A stretch of DNA of 46,251 bases from Bacteroidales bacterium (GTDB taxonomy: Bacteria; Bacteroidota; Bacteroidia; Bacteroidales; ML635J-15): positions 1-46,251 of the forward strand of contig JAFZWY010000014.1 of NCBI GenBank assembly GCA_017617125.1. The letters run 5' to 3'. A model generated the notes under the pieces. That model ran no database searches. It saw only the letters and a list, made by a program, of their open reading frames with translations, and was not told where the DNA came from. Below are positions 38,256 to 46,183 of this stretch, piece by piece. How positions within the stretch are numbered: the stretch's first letter is position 1; the number at the start of each line of letters is the position of its first letter. The position numbers were made by a program, and so were the translations under genes.

Positions 38256-39821
38256 TTACTTAGTCAACACTTCCTTCGCCTTATCCATATATGGATCGTC
38301 GTCAAGAAGGATTACACTGGCTGCATTTACATCAAGGACATAGCTGGCAATCTGATACCTAAGCACGGTAGTAAGATATTTTCGCGACTTATCCAATTCT
38401 GTCTGCGAATACGAAATACCATCGCTCATTAGCCTTGCAAGAAACTTGTCGAACATACCGTCGCCTTCGAGAAATGCATCAAGGCTTTTCCTGCTGGTAA
38501 TCTGCGACATCCTACCCCTGTTGGCATCGAAATACTCCACACAGAAGTCGCTGATTACATTTGCCTTGCTAATTTTCAGAAGCATATCCGAAATGTATGA
38601 GGTGTCATGCTCTACCGTTATATCGGGCATAAGTCCGTCGCCCTCGTACACCTTGCGCTTCTTGCCAAGAGTATAGAAAACCTTGGTGCTATCGACAGTT
38701 TGCTTGTTTCGTCCATAGCTTAGGTAATAATTTTCGAGATACGACATATATCCGTCCTTGTAGCTACGCTGTATGCACCGTCCCGACGGCAGATAGTAAC
38801 GCGACACAGTAAGCCTTACCGACGAACCGTCGGCAAGATTGAACATACGCTGTACAAGACCTTTACCAAACGTAACATTGCCAACAACCGTACCAATGTC
38901 ATAATCCTGGATTACGCCTGCGGTAATTTCGGATGCCGATGCCGAATTCTCGTTTACAAGCACTACCACCGGATAACCGGCACACGCACCATTGCGTCCC
39001 GATGAGTAAACCTCTTCGCGCTTCGAGTTTGCGCCCTCTGTATATACCAGCAAGCGCCTATCGGCAAAAAAGTTGTCTAAAATCTGCTGTGCGGCATACA
39101 TGAAACCGCCACTATTGTCACGGAGGTCGAGAACTAACGATTTTATCTTTGTAAGCATCAGAAGTTTCAACGCATCGCCAAACTGCTCTGCTGTATTACC
39201 ATTGAACGAAGTAACCTTTATGTAGCCTATGCCGTCGACGTTGGCATAATACACGCTTTCTACTTCTACTGGAGCGCGCTTTACATTGTAGTCAAACATC
39301 CTTCCATCGCGCAGAATCTTTAGACTTACGGACTTGCCCTCCTCTCCAAGAATTCGTCCGCGCACACTGTCGTTGCTAACACCGATACCCGAAATCGGCC
39401 GTCCATCGACATCGATAATCCTGTCGCCAGGCAAAAGTCCTGCCTTTTCCGAAGCACCGCCAGGTATTATGTTGGTAATCATAACTGTGTCGTGAAGTAC
39501 ATAGAAACGAATACCGATGCCTACAAAGTTGCCGGTAAGTTCTGTCTCGACCTCTGCCGTTTCCTTGGCTGTCATGTACGACGAATGCGGGTCAAGATTA
39601 TGCAGGAAGTCGGAAATCATCACGTCCTCGATGCTGTCGCGGCTGAGGTCGTCGACGTAGTAGGTCTCGATAAGGTTCATAACATTGTCGATCTTGCTTC
39701 CAGAACCTACGTAAACTTGCGAATCCATTGCCGTGAACCTTGCAATGAACATTCCGACCACAACCGACAAGGCTATGAGCATAGGCACCAATATGGCAAC
39801 CTTGGTATTATTGTACTTCAT
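38256..39821 (-). CDS. C-terminal processing protease (S41 family)
   Basis: 521 residues from the ATG at 39821 (MKYNNTKVAILVPMLIAL), chosen over 39854 because the shorter form begins with a normal membrane anchor and leaves a 14-bp overlap with the upstream gene. Anchor helix about 8-30; N-terminal helical part to about 95; PDZ about 96-175 (GIGIRF, GLLPGDRIIDVDG); catalytic domain about 190-410 with Ser295 (NENSASASEI) and Lys320 (TFGKG), spaced 25 residues as in known CtpA enzymes; C-terminal helical region. It cleaves protein C termini in the periplasm. Operon with dnaB and dCMP deaminase. Confidence 0.94.
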   Translation of the reverse strand: MKYNNTKVAILVPMLIALSVVVGMFIARFTAMDSQVYVGSGSKIDNVMNLIETYYVDDLSRDSIEDVMISDFLHNLDPHSSYMTAKETAEVETELTGNFVGIGIRFYVLHDTVMITNIIPGGASEKAGLLPGDRIIDVDGRPISGIGVSNDSVRGRILGEEGKSVSLKILRDGRMFDYNVKRAPVEVESVYYANVDGIGYIKVTSFNGNTAEQFGDALKLLMLTKIKSLVLDLRDNSGGFMYAAQQILDNFFADRRLLVYTEGANSKREEVYSSGRNGACAGYPVVVLVNENSASASEITAGVIQDYDIGTVVGNVTFGKGLVQRMFNLADGSSVRLTVSRYYLPSGRCIQRSYKDGYMSYLENYYLSYGRNKQTVDSTKVFYTLGKKRKVYEGDGLMPDITVEHDTSYISDMLLKISKANVISDFCVEYFDANRGRMSQITSRKSLDAFLEGDGMFDKFLARLMSDGISYSQTELDKSRKYLTTVLRYQIASYVLDVNAASVILLDDDPYMDKAKEVLTK

Positions 39822-40251
39822 CGTCCTTGAAATTTTCGACTTCGATATTTGCACGCTTCAGCAACTCGATGCCTTCCGACTTGCGATATTCTTCGGAATA
39901 CACCACGCGCCTGATTCCCGACTGGATTATCAACTTTGCACATTCTATGCACGGAGCAGTTGTTATGTACAATGTTGCGCCCTCGCTGCTGTTGCCCGAC
40001 TTTGCCACCTTTGTTATTGCATTTGCTTCGGCATGAAGCACGTATGGCTTAGTAGTGTCGTTGTCGTCCTCACACTGGTTTTCGAATCCTGCAGGAGTCC
40101 CGTTGAATCCATCGGAAATTATCATCCTGTCTTTCACGAGCAATGCACCTACCTGACGACGCTTGCAATACGAATTCTTCGCCCATATTGCAGCCATTTC
40201 GAGATAATGCTTGTCAAATTTATGCTGTCTGTCTTCTTTCTTTATTTCCAT
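39808..40251 (-). CDS. dCMP deaminase (ComEB-type)
   Basis: 147 residues. Zinc and catalytic residues His73 and Glu75 (HAEANA), Cys101 and Cys104 (PCIECAK). It makes dUMP from dCMP, feeding thymidylate synthesis; the dCMP-specific pattern NGTPAGFENQCEDD is present. The gene starts 17 bp after the dnaB stop and its end overlaps the protease start by 14 bp, so the three genes share a transcript: DNA precursor supply next to the replicative helicase. Confidence 0.94.
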   Translation of the reverse strand: MEIKKEDRQHKFDKHYLEMAAIWAKNSYCKRRQVGALLVKDRMIISDGFNGTPAGFENQCEDDNDTTKPYVLHAEANAITKVAKSGNSSEGATLYITTAPCIECAKLIIQSGIRRVVYSEEYRKSEGIELLKRANIEVENFKDDEVQ

Positions 40252-40268
40252 GTCATTATCGTTTTATA

Positions 40269-41873
40269 TTAAAAAGGAGGTTCTTCGTTACCAATATTGC
40301 CAAAACCTGTCGGTATTGTGGAATTTTCGAAGCTATTATCGTTGCTAAAACCTATATTATCGTTGCCCATTGCATCAGCAAAACCCTGAGTATTCAACTT
40401 AGATCCCCTGGTTTGATATACTTCAGTGTCTGATGACACAATCTCACCGACACCACGATCGTAGTCCTCGAACTTGGCCAGTTCCTGGACGAATTTCAGT
40501 TTCACATCGTCCACAGCGCCGTTACGGTGCTTAGCTACAATTATAGTTGCCTGGTCTTTGGTAGAATTTCCATCCTCGTCCTGTGTTATACCATAGTAAT
40601 ACGGACGGTGGATAAATGCCACGATATCGGCATCCTGTTCTATTGCACCAGATTCGCGAAGGTCGGACAACTGCGGACGCTTGTCGTTGCTACGCGTTTC
40701 GACCGAACGGTTAAGCTGCGACAAAGCGATAATGGGAACGTTGAGGTCCTTGGCTATTGCCTTTAGCGAACGCGATATAGTACTTACTTCCTGCTCACGG
40801 CTACCCTTATTGTCGCCACCAGCCGTCATAAGCTGCAGATAGTCGATTATTACAATGTCAAGATTGTGGCTACGCTTCAGTCGACGGCACTTGGCTCGGA
40901 GTTCGAAAATGGATATTGCCGGTGTATCGTCGATGAAAAGGTTCGCCTGCTCAAGTCCGTGCAGTTTTGTTTCGAGGCACTGCCACTCCGAATCGCTGAG
41001 CGTTCCGTTTCTCAACTTATCGCTACCGACTTCAATTTCGGCGGCAATAAGTCGGTTTACAAGCTGTATCGATGACATTTCCAACGAGAAGAACGCAACT
41101 GTCTTACCATGGTTCACTGCCATGTTCCTTGCCATCGAAAGCACAAATGCAGTCTTACCCATTGAAGGACGAGCAGCAACAATGATAAGGTCCGAATTCT
41201 GCCATCCCGACGTAAGCCTGTCGAGGTCTGTAAAACCCGAGGGCACGCCGCGGCAGGTACTTCCGCCCTTGCTGTTTTCGTCGGCAGCCTTGGCAATAGC
41301 ATCCTTTGCAGCAACCACAACGTCGCCTATCCTAACGATATCCTTGTTCACAGAACCTTCCGAAACCTTGAAAATCTCGCCCTCTGCCAAGGTTATCAGG
41401 TCCTCGACATCGCGAGTTTCGTCGTACGAAGCTTTCTGTATTTCGGTAGATGCCTTTATCAGTTCACGCTGGATGTATTTCTGCTGCACTATTCTGGCAT
41501 GGTACTCAAGATGCGAGGCCGTACCTATAAGTTCGGTAAGTTCAATAAGATATGGCACACCGCCAACTTCGTCGAGCTGGTTGTTCACCCTAAGTTCTTC
41601 CGACACGGTTATATAGTCGATTGGCTTTTGTGCGTAAGCGAGCCTCTGTATGGCATCATATATAATCTGGTGGGCAGGCACATAAAAGCTCTCGGGGCGT
41701 AGTATGCTCTGTACGTCGTATATGGAATTCGACTGCAGAAGTATTGCTCCGAGGACCGCCTTTTCGAGTTCGGGCGACTGTGGAGGAATCTTTCCGAGCA
41801 GGGTATTCAGTTCGTCAAGTACCTCGTTGCCTTGCTTTTTACCTTTCTTTGGTGCGTTCTTTTCCTGTGCCAT
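40269..41873 (-). CDS. dnaB: Replicative DNA helicase DnaB
   Basis: 534 residues. N-terminal helical domain (about 30-140, PQSPELEKAVLGAIL), linker, and RecA-like ATPase with Walker A ARPSMGKT (234-241), Walker B IIDYLQLM (about 340) and the arginine-finger region NDKRPQLSDLRESGAIEQDAD. A low-complexity C terminus (about 490-534, rich in Asn, Gly, Phe) extends beyond the usual end. Intein-free. First gene of the operon, with a -7 box at 41895. Upstream lies the repeat cluster. Confidence 0.97.
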   Translation of the reverse strand: MAQEKNAPKKGKKQGNEVLDELNTLLGKIPPQSPELEKAVLGAILLQSNSIYDVQSILRPESFYVPAHQIIYDAIQRLAYAQKPIDYITVSEELRVNNQLDEVGGVPYLIELTELIGTASHLEYHARIVQQKYIQRELIKASTEIQKASYDETRDVEDLITLAEGEIFKVSEGSVNKDIVRIGDVVVAAKDAIAKAADENSKGGSTCRGVPSGFTDLDRLTSGWQNSDLIIVAARPSMGKTAFVLSMARNMAVNHGKTVAFFSLEMSSIQLVNRLIAAEIEVGSDKLRNGTLSDSEWQCLETKLHGLEQANLFIDDTPAISIFELRAKCRRLKRSHNLDIVIIDYLQLMTAGGDNKGSREQEVSTISRSLKAIAKDLNVPIIALSQLNRSVETRSNDKRPQLSDLRESGAIEQDADIVAFIHRPYYYGITQDEDGNSTKDQATIIVAKHRNGAVDDVKLKFVQELAKFEDYDRGVGEIVSSDTEVYQTRGSKLNTQGFADAMGNDNIGFSNDNSFENSTIPTGFGNIGNEEPPF

Positions 41874-41894
41874 ATCTCTTTATTTTTGGGATTG

Positions 41895-41902
41895 CAAAAT
41901 TA
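41895..41902 (-). promoter_or_regulatory. Promoter -7 box for dnaB
   Basis: TAATTTTG on the minus strand, 22 bp before the ATG at 41873. No -33 match at normal spacing. Confidence 0.6.
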
Positions 41903-42028
41903 CTATTTTTCAAACACGAGCGCCCTCATATTTTTCAACGGAGAAAGACTTTCTGCGAAGTATTATTAACAATTTCATCGCTAATGTTTTAGGTATTGCA
42001 CATTTATAATGTTGAAAACGGAGACTAA

Positions 42029-42135
42029 GGCTTCGCCGTTTATAGGGCTAAAGCCCGTTTCTGAGGCTACGCCGTTTCAATGTTCAATGCCTTCGGCGTT
42101 TCTTGTGCTTCGCACGTTTCAGGTTTAACTTCGTT
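42029..42135. repeat. Array of mini-hairpins joined by GTTTC
   Basis: GGCTTCGCC (42029-42037) + GTTT; GGGCTAAAGCCC (42045-42056) + GTTTC; GGCTACGCC (42065-42073) + GTTTC; GCCTTCGGC (42089-42097) + GTTTC; GTGCTTCGCAC (42105-42115) + GTTTC; then AACTTCGTT (42127-42135) without the suffix. The stem sequences differ while pairing and the GTTTC suffix are kept. Spacers are 3-15 bp. On the minus strand the units read GAAAC + hairpin and would be the 3' region of the PorT-like gene's transcript. Confidence 0.85.
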
Positions 42136-42156
42136 GAGGGCTACTTGTGCTGAGCT

Positions 42157-42179
42157 GCTCCCTGAGCGTAGTCGAAGGG
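42157..42179. repeat. 23-bp dispersed repeat, copy 1
   Basis: Core CCCTGAGCGTAGTCGAAGGG (42160-42179). It is the exact reverse complement, over 23 bp, of 43860-43882. A second partial copy (AGTCGAAG) follows at once at 42181-42188. Confidence 0.9.
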
Positions 42180-42225
42180 CAGTCGAAGTACGCCGTTCAG
42201 GTTTCTGGTTTGAATGATTTGAATA

Positions 42226-42254
42226 GTAGATGTCGTTGCTCGCAACGACTCTAC
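42226..42254. repeat. Hairpin element GTAGA...TCTAC
   Basis: GTAGA, one unpaired T, GTCGTTGC, TC loop, GCAACGAC, TCTAC: a 13-bp stem with one bulge. There is no T-run, so it is not a standard terminator. Confidence 0.8.
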
Positions 42255-42268
42255 AACAACTGTCAACT

Positions 42269-42296
42269 TTTCAACTCTTAACTTTCAACTCTTAAC
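42269..42296. repeat. Tandem duplication of a 14-mer
   Basis: TTTCAACTCTTAAC occurs twice in direct succession (42269-42282, 42283-42296). Confidence 0.85.
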
Positions 42297-42300
42297 TGAA

Positions 42301-42960
42301 TCATATCTCCCACCCAACCGTAAATATCATCACGTTGTTGTATACGCCCCTGTTTAACCTGTAAACTTGTCCACCAGGATGTTTGCGTATTGGCAGGAAA
42401 AAGAATGTGTATGAAAAACGATAGTTCAAGAAAAAATGCTCACCTATGTAGTATTTTAGTCCGAAATGTATTCCGCAGTCGTAGTTGAAGAACGCCTTGT
42501 CGGGAGCAAGAAAGCCTTGACCCTCGTTTACCTCCGCCTTCATCAAATAGGCATACGAAACTCCTGCTTCGAGACAGAACTTGTTTTTGAACGTATAATC
42601 CACCAGGCGAGGAATCTTGAACTTATTCATCTGCCACGAGAATGTCAACGGCAGCTCTATGTACTGCAAACGTATTGCAAATATGCTGGTAATATCGCCG
42701 TATTCGTCCTTCTTAATTTCCTTGCTTCCCTTACGTATGTACGACACACCCAAAGCTAGCGACGCTCGCTGCTCGTCGCCGAAACTTGTCTGCGCATAAA
42801 GGCTACCTGTTGGGAATATCGCACTATAACCCCCTCTCCTGTCGCCATCGACCTGCGATATATCGAAGCCAAGCTTCAGGCCACCGGTAAACGACTGCGA
42901 AAATGATACTATTGGTGCAATCAGCAGGACAATGAAAACAAATAGCCGCATCATCCCCAA
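42301..42960 (-). CDS. PorT-like outer-membrane beta-barrel protein
   Basis: 219 residues; signal peptide ends at VSFSQ. The pattern GGLKLGFDISQV at the start, SYIRKGSKE with QYIELPLTF in the middle and a C-terminal strand VMIFTVGWEI fit the eight-stranded barrel family OMP_b-brl_2 to which PorT belongs. PorT is needed for T9SS in Porphyromonas, but the family is broad and many members are not secretion proteins. The gene starts 2 bp after the Omp28 stop, so the two are cotranscribed. Confidence 0.82.
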   Translation of the reverse strand: MGMMRLFVFIVLLIAPIVSFSQSFTGGLKLGFDISQVDGDRRGGYSAIFPTGSLYAQTSFGDEQRASLALGVSYIRKGSKEIKKDEYGDITSIFAIRLQYIELPLTFSWQMNKFKIPRLVDYTFKNKFCLEAGVSYAYLMKAEVNEGQGFLAPDKAFFNYDCGIHFGLKYYIGEHFFLNYRFSYTFFFLPIRKHPGGQVYRLNRGVYNNVMIFTVGWEI

Positions 42961-42962
42961 AA

Positions 42963-43826
42963 CTATTGAGAAACAGCGACCATTTCAGCCTGCAAAACTT
43001 CCTTGGTGTCGGAATCGTAAACAAATGCCACAACCTTGCAGTTGGCCGCATTCCAGTCGGAACTAAACGCCTTGCTGTACGATTTCTCTATCGTTGCATC
43101 TTTTGCCATAGCATCGGTGTTATCTTTTATGCTTTCGCCAAGTGCACCATTAAAACTCATACGCAACACATGATTGTGAACATAATTTTCAATGTCAGGC
43201 GGGTTTGATTCATAATCCTTCTGTCCGCCAACGATGCCATCCTCGACTACGTAAACTGCCAATGACAGTTTGCGCGAACAAGCAGTTTCTGCTATAACCT
43301 TTACATTTGCAGTAGCTGTGCCACTCGCAATCGACGGCTCTACCTCTATTGAAAGTTCCGGTTCGACATTAACATATCCGGCAAATTGTGTTGCCCATTC
43401 TGTTGGCGCACTACTTATAGATGCAGGAAGCATAGTATTTATCAGTCCAGACGGCAAACCTTCCAAATCCATATAGGTACATAGATAATCTCCTTCTTCT
43501 GTCCTAAAGTCGGCGGCATAGGCTGTTCCAGGTTCTGGTGCAGCGTAAGTGGAGGTGCAATGGATTGCCACCGGAACTACTGCATCGTGATAAGTTCCTT
43601 CCAAACTGGTTATCATTTTGTGACCCTTAGGACAATTGCCACACTTATGACCTGTGAAGTCAAGAATCAGAACCTTGCGTACAAGCGTCTTTTGTCCAGA
43701 AGTGTCGGCAGGACCTGGAGCCGGTACATTGTCCTTCAAATAATGACCTTCTTCTATCTTGTCGCACGAGGCAAGAAAAAGTCCTGCCAACAAGACTGCG
43801 AATGTAAGTATTATTGTTTTCTTCAT
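42963..43826 (-). CDS. Omp28-like outer-membrane lipoprotein with thioredoxin-type CxxC
   Basis: 287 residues from the ATG at 43826; 43832 (two residues longer) is possible, but the promoter at 43846 leaves only a very short leader for it. Lipobox LASC (Cys21). LILDFTGHKCGNCPKGH with Cys62 and Cys65 is the thioredoxin-like active site of the Omp28 family; a beta-rich C-terminal half follows. In Porphyromonas, Omp28 is a surface protein. A TlpA-type thioredoxin is encoded two genes upstream, so a thiol-exchange pair in the envelope is plausible. Followed after 2 bp by the PorT-like gene. Confidence 0.9.
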   Translation of the reverse strand: MKKTIILTFAVLLAGLFLASCDKIEEGHYLKDNVPAPGPADTSGQKTLVRKVLILDFTGHKCGNCPKGHKMITSLEGTYHDAVVPVAIHCTSTYAAPEPGTAYAADFRTEEGDYLCTYMDLEGLPSGLINTMLPASISSAPTEWATQFAGYVNVEPELSIEVEPSIASGTATANVKVIAETACSRKLSLAVYVVEDGIVGGQKDYESNPPDIENYVHNHVLRMSFNGALGESIKDNTDAMAKDATIEKSYSKAFSSDWNAANCKVVAFVYDSDTKEVLQAEMVAVSQ

Positions 43827-43845
43827 AATCATTTTTTTGTTATAC

Positions 43846-43853
43846 CAAATCTA
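43846..43853 (-). promoter_or_regulatory. Promoter -7 box for Omp28-PorT-like operon
   Basis: TAGATTTG on the minus strand, 20 bp before the ATG at 43826. The 23-bp repeat (43860-43882) lies where the -33 region would be. Confidence 0.55.
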
Positions 43854-43859
43854 ATCCGC

Positions 43860-43882
43860 CCCTTCGACTACGCTCAGGGAGC
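43860..43882. repeat. 23-bp dispersed repeat, copy 2
   Basis: Core CCCTTCGACTACGCTCAGGG (43860-43879); exact inverted copy of 42157-42179. Located between the DUF6029-like gene and the Omp28 promoter. Confidence 0.9.
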
Positions 43883-43897
43883 TACTATGTAGTTTTT

Positions 43898-45559
43898 TTA
43901 GAATGTACTCGAAATTGAAAGTGCAAATCCGTTTGATGCCGGGACATGCCTGCAAACACCGCCAACACACATCACGCCTTCACGCTGCTTACCGTAGGTC
44001 AGCTGAATGCGGTTACCACCCTTGACATAGCCGAATCCTACATTAAAGTAGTGGACACGCGCACTCTTATCAGGATTGCCGTAGTTCCAGTTGTCGAACA
44101 CTGTGAAGAACCAGTTCGGCATGGTAAACTCGAGCTGTCCAAGAATCCAGTTGCCCTTGTCCTGCTTTGTGAACATTGCCTGAACTTCGGCCTTCAATGC
44201 ATACTTGTCGGTAATCTTGTAGGTTGCCTCCACAACACCTATGTTGGCGCGCACATTGTCGTGTCCTGCTGTACCCATAAGCACGTTGTAGTTGTAGAAC
44301 AAGTTCATGTAGGCAATATTTGTGTACCACTTTTTCGACCATTTCTTCGAGATTTCAACGTTGATGTCCTGATAGTAAAGCTCCTTGCCGACAGCAAACA
44401 GCGAAGTGTTGTAGCCGTAGGTTCCTGTTGTTCCAATTGGCGTTGAATCGTTCAAGGCTGTCTTTTTTATGTTGTGGACACGCGAATAGTTGAGTGTGAT
44501 TGTTGTTCCGTACTTTCCACCCAGCTTGCTACCCTTTTTGAACTTGTAGAAAAATTCGCCTTTTGCACCCCATTCGCCCATAGGCTGGCTTGCATACGGA
44601 TAGAAAGCCTGCAAAACGTAGGTGTAGTTGCGGGTAATTTCTGGCAAATAGCTTACGGTAAGGTCAGAGAGCGTAGCATTGCGGTCGCTGCGCAACGACA
44701 TGTTGTCGACCCACTTGGTCGAGAGTATTACGCCGAGACCTTTCTGCGAATATGTTGCATTGATGAGGAACGCCTGTCCTGGACGATATATGTAGTTGTT
44801 GTCAGCCGATGGGTCGTTTATCTTATAGGCGTATTCCGAAATCAGGCTGAAGCCAGAATAGCCAAGGTTTATACGGCCTGCACCAGTTGCCACATTGTTG
44901 GGCAGATTGTAAATAGGATTGTCCTCCTTCTGGTACTTGCTGACAAAACTACCTCCTATGCCAAAGCGGAACTGGCTGTCGTTTAGCGACTTTATCATCT
45001 CATTGAACTGGATTTCGCCATCAACACCACGAAGAATACCGTCGGAAAGCTCCCAGTAATAACGTTGCTTTCCGACCAAGCCTTTTATGTTAACACCAGG
45101 CACAATCGTGTACTTTACACGCGCACCGAGGATAGCATTGTCGATGCCGAGCGACTTCTCCTCGTACGAACGCAAAGTGAGGCCATTGCCAAACTGCTCG
45201 TAAAAATGACCTACTGTAACCTCAAGGTTATCGTTGGTGAAGTTTGCCCAATATGACGGGACTCCGAATCCATCGTTCTTACCGCCCGAGTTCGGAAAAC
45301 CGAGTAAGGTGTTGTAGTAGCCTTCGAAGCGTACGCCAGCCGAAAATTTCCCGTACGAAATCATAAAGTTTGCATACGAGTTCGACAGCAACCGTTCATC
45401 AACGGCTACCGCGCCTATCTTCTGGTCTTCGAAATAATACTGAAGGTCGCTCTGGAAATTTCCCGAAACGCTAAACTTGTTCTCGCTCTTGCCGTCCTTC
45501 TGTGCCCACAATGAAGCAGCAGAAAACATTACGACAAGCAGAAATAAAAATCTCTTCAT
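43898..45559 (-). CDS. DUF6029-like outer-membrane beta-barrel protein
   Basis: 553 residues; signal peptide ends at ASLWAQ. A large barrel is indicated by about 500 residues of alternating strands, conserved-looking segments such as GVPSYWANFTNDNLEVTVGH and YEQFGNGLTLRSYEEKSLGI, and a terminal Phe (LSISSTF). I recall a Bacteroidetes family (DUF6029) with this N-terminal pattern that is often next to TlpA and Omp28 genes, as here. Two cysteines in GVMCVGGVCRHVP near the end may form a disulfide. It starts 67 bp after the TlpA gene. Function unknown; a role with its thiol-active neighbours is inference. Confidence 0.82.
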   Translation of the reverse strand: MKRFLFLLVVMFSAASLWAQKDGKSENKFSVSGNFQSDLQYYFEDQKIGAVAVDERLLSNSYANFMISYGKFSAGVRFEGYYNTLLGFPNSGGKNDGFGVPSYWANFTNDNLEVTVGHFYEQFGNGLTLRSYEEKSLGIDNAILGARVKYTIVPGVNIKGLVGKQRYYWELSDGILRGVDGEIQFNEMIKSLNDSQFRFGIGGSFVSKYQKEDNPIYNLPNNVATGAGRINLGYSGFSLISEYAYKINDPSADNNYIYRPGQAFLINATYSQKGLGVILSTKWVDNMSLRSDRNATLSDLTVSYLPEITRNYTYVLQAFYPYASQPMGEWGAKGEFFYKFKKGSKLGGKYGTTITLNYSRVHNIKKTALNDSTPIGTTGTYGYNTSLFAVGKELYYQDINVEISKKWSKKWYTNIAYMNLFYNYNVLMGTAGHDNVRANIGVVEATYKITDKYALKAEVQAMFTKQDKGNWILGQLEFTMPNWFFTVFDNWNYGNPDKSARVHYFNVGFGYVKGGNRIQLTYGKQREGVMCVGGVCRHVPASNGFALSISSTF

Positions 45560-45626
45560 ATACTATAATGTTCGCATTACTTAGTTGCAAAATGGTTTCC
45601 CTTTGGAAAACCTGGAAGGCAAAAGG

Positions 45627-46154
45627 CTATTCCTTATCTTCCTTTTCTTGTTTCAACGATTCGCCGGCTGCCACTTTCTTTATCATCTCGAAAGTTTCGG
45701 CTTCGTCGCCTTCGAGGTACGAAGTATGCTGCCAAGCTACATTGCCCTTGCCGTCGAGCAGAAACGAATGAGGTACGTTGTTGACATTCATTGCACGCTT
45801 GAAATCGCCGTTAGCATCCAGATAGACATCGAAATCCCAGCCACGGGCATTTACAAACGGACCAACCGAATTGGTACTGCGAGCATCGTCGATCGATACG
45901 GCAATTATCTTCACTCCGGTTTCGTCGGCCCAGTCCTCGTATGCCTCGCTGAACGCCGTCAACTCCTTTATGCACGGTTTGCACCAAGTAGCAAAGAAGC
46001 AAATCATAACAGGCTTGCCATCATTTTCGATTATCTCCTGCGAATTGACAACCTTTCCCTTCAAGTTCTTGAGTTGTACCTGTGGAATTTCCTGCGAATA
46101 TGCCATCGTCGACACTACAAACGCAAGTAACATTGCAAAAACAATTTTCTTCAT
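45627..46154 (-). CDS. TlpA-family periplasmic thiol oxidoreductase
   Basis: 175 residues; signal peptide ends at TMAYSQ. Thioredoxin fold with active site CFFATWCKPCIKE (Cys58, Cys61) and the cis-Pro region VNNVPHSFLLDGKG. TlpA/ResA proteins reduce disulfides in the periplasm, for example for cytochrome c maturation or to keep envelope proteins reduced. It is first in a row of same-strand genes (DUF6029-like barrel, Omp28, PorT-like). The acidic and basic tail (SLKQEKEDKE) follows the domain. Confidence 0.94.
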   Translation of the reverse strand: MKKIVFAMLLAFVVSTMAYSQEIPQVQLKNLKGKVVNSQEIIENDGKPVMICFFATWCKPCIKELTAFSEAYEDWADETGVKIIAVSIDDARSTNSVGPFVNARGWDFDVYLDANGDFKRAMNVNNVPHSFLLDGKGNVAWQHTSYLEGDEAETFEMIKKVAAGESLKQEKEDKE

Positions 46155-46175
46155 ATCTGTATAATTTTACGAAAA

Positions 46176-46183
46176 CAAAAATA
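46176..46183 (-). promoter_or_regulatory. Promoter -7 box for the TlpA gene
   Basis: TATTTTTG on the minus strand, 22 bp before the ATG at 46154. Confidence 0.55.

Larger units (their letters stand above)
41874..42300. other. Repeat-rich intergenic region between dnaB and the PorT-like gene
   Basis: 427 bp without a protein gene. From dnaB outward: promoter (41895-41902), about 120 bp with nothing recognisable, a run of mini-hairpins (42029-42135), one 23-bp inverted-repeat copy (42157-42179), a 13-bp-stem hairpin (42226-42254) and a tandem 14-mer (42269-42296) that ends 4 bp from the stop codon of the PorT-like gene. Confidence 0.8.

Noticed and set aside
40855..41616. Open frame of 253 codons opposite dnaB
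   Set aside because: It lies antisense to dnaB motifs and has the Ser/Thr/Arg-rich composition typical of shadow frames.
42029..42135. Mini-hairpin series as a CRISPR array
   Set aside because: Units are 9-12 bp, differ in sequence, have spacers of unequal 3-15 bp, and no cas gene is in the window.
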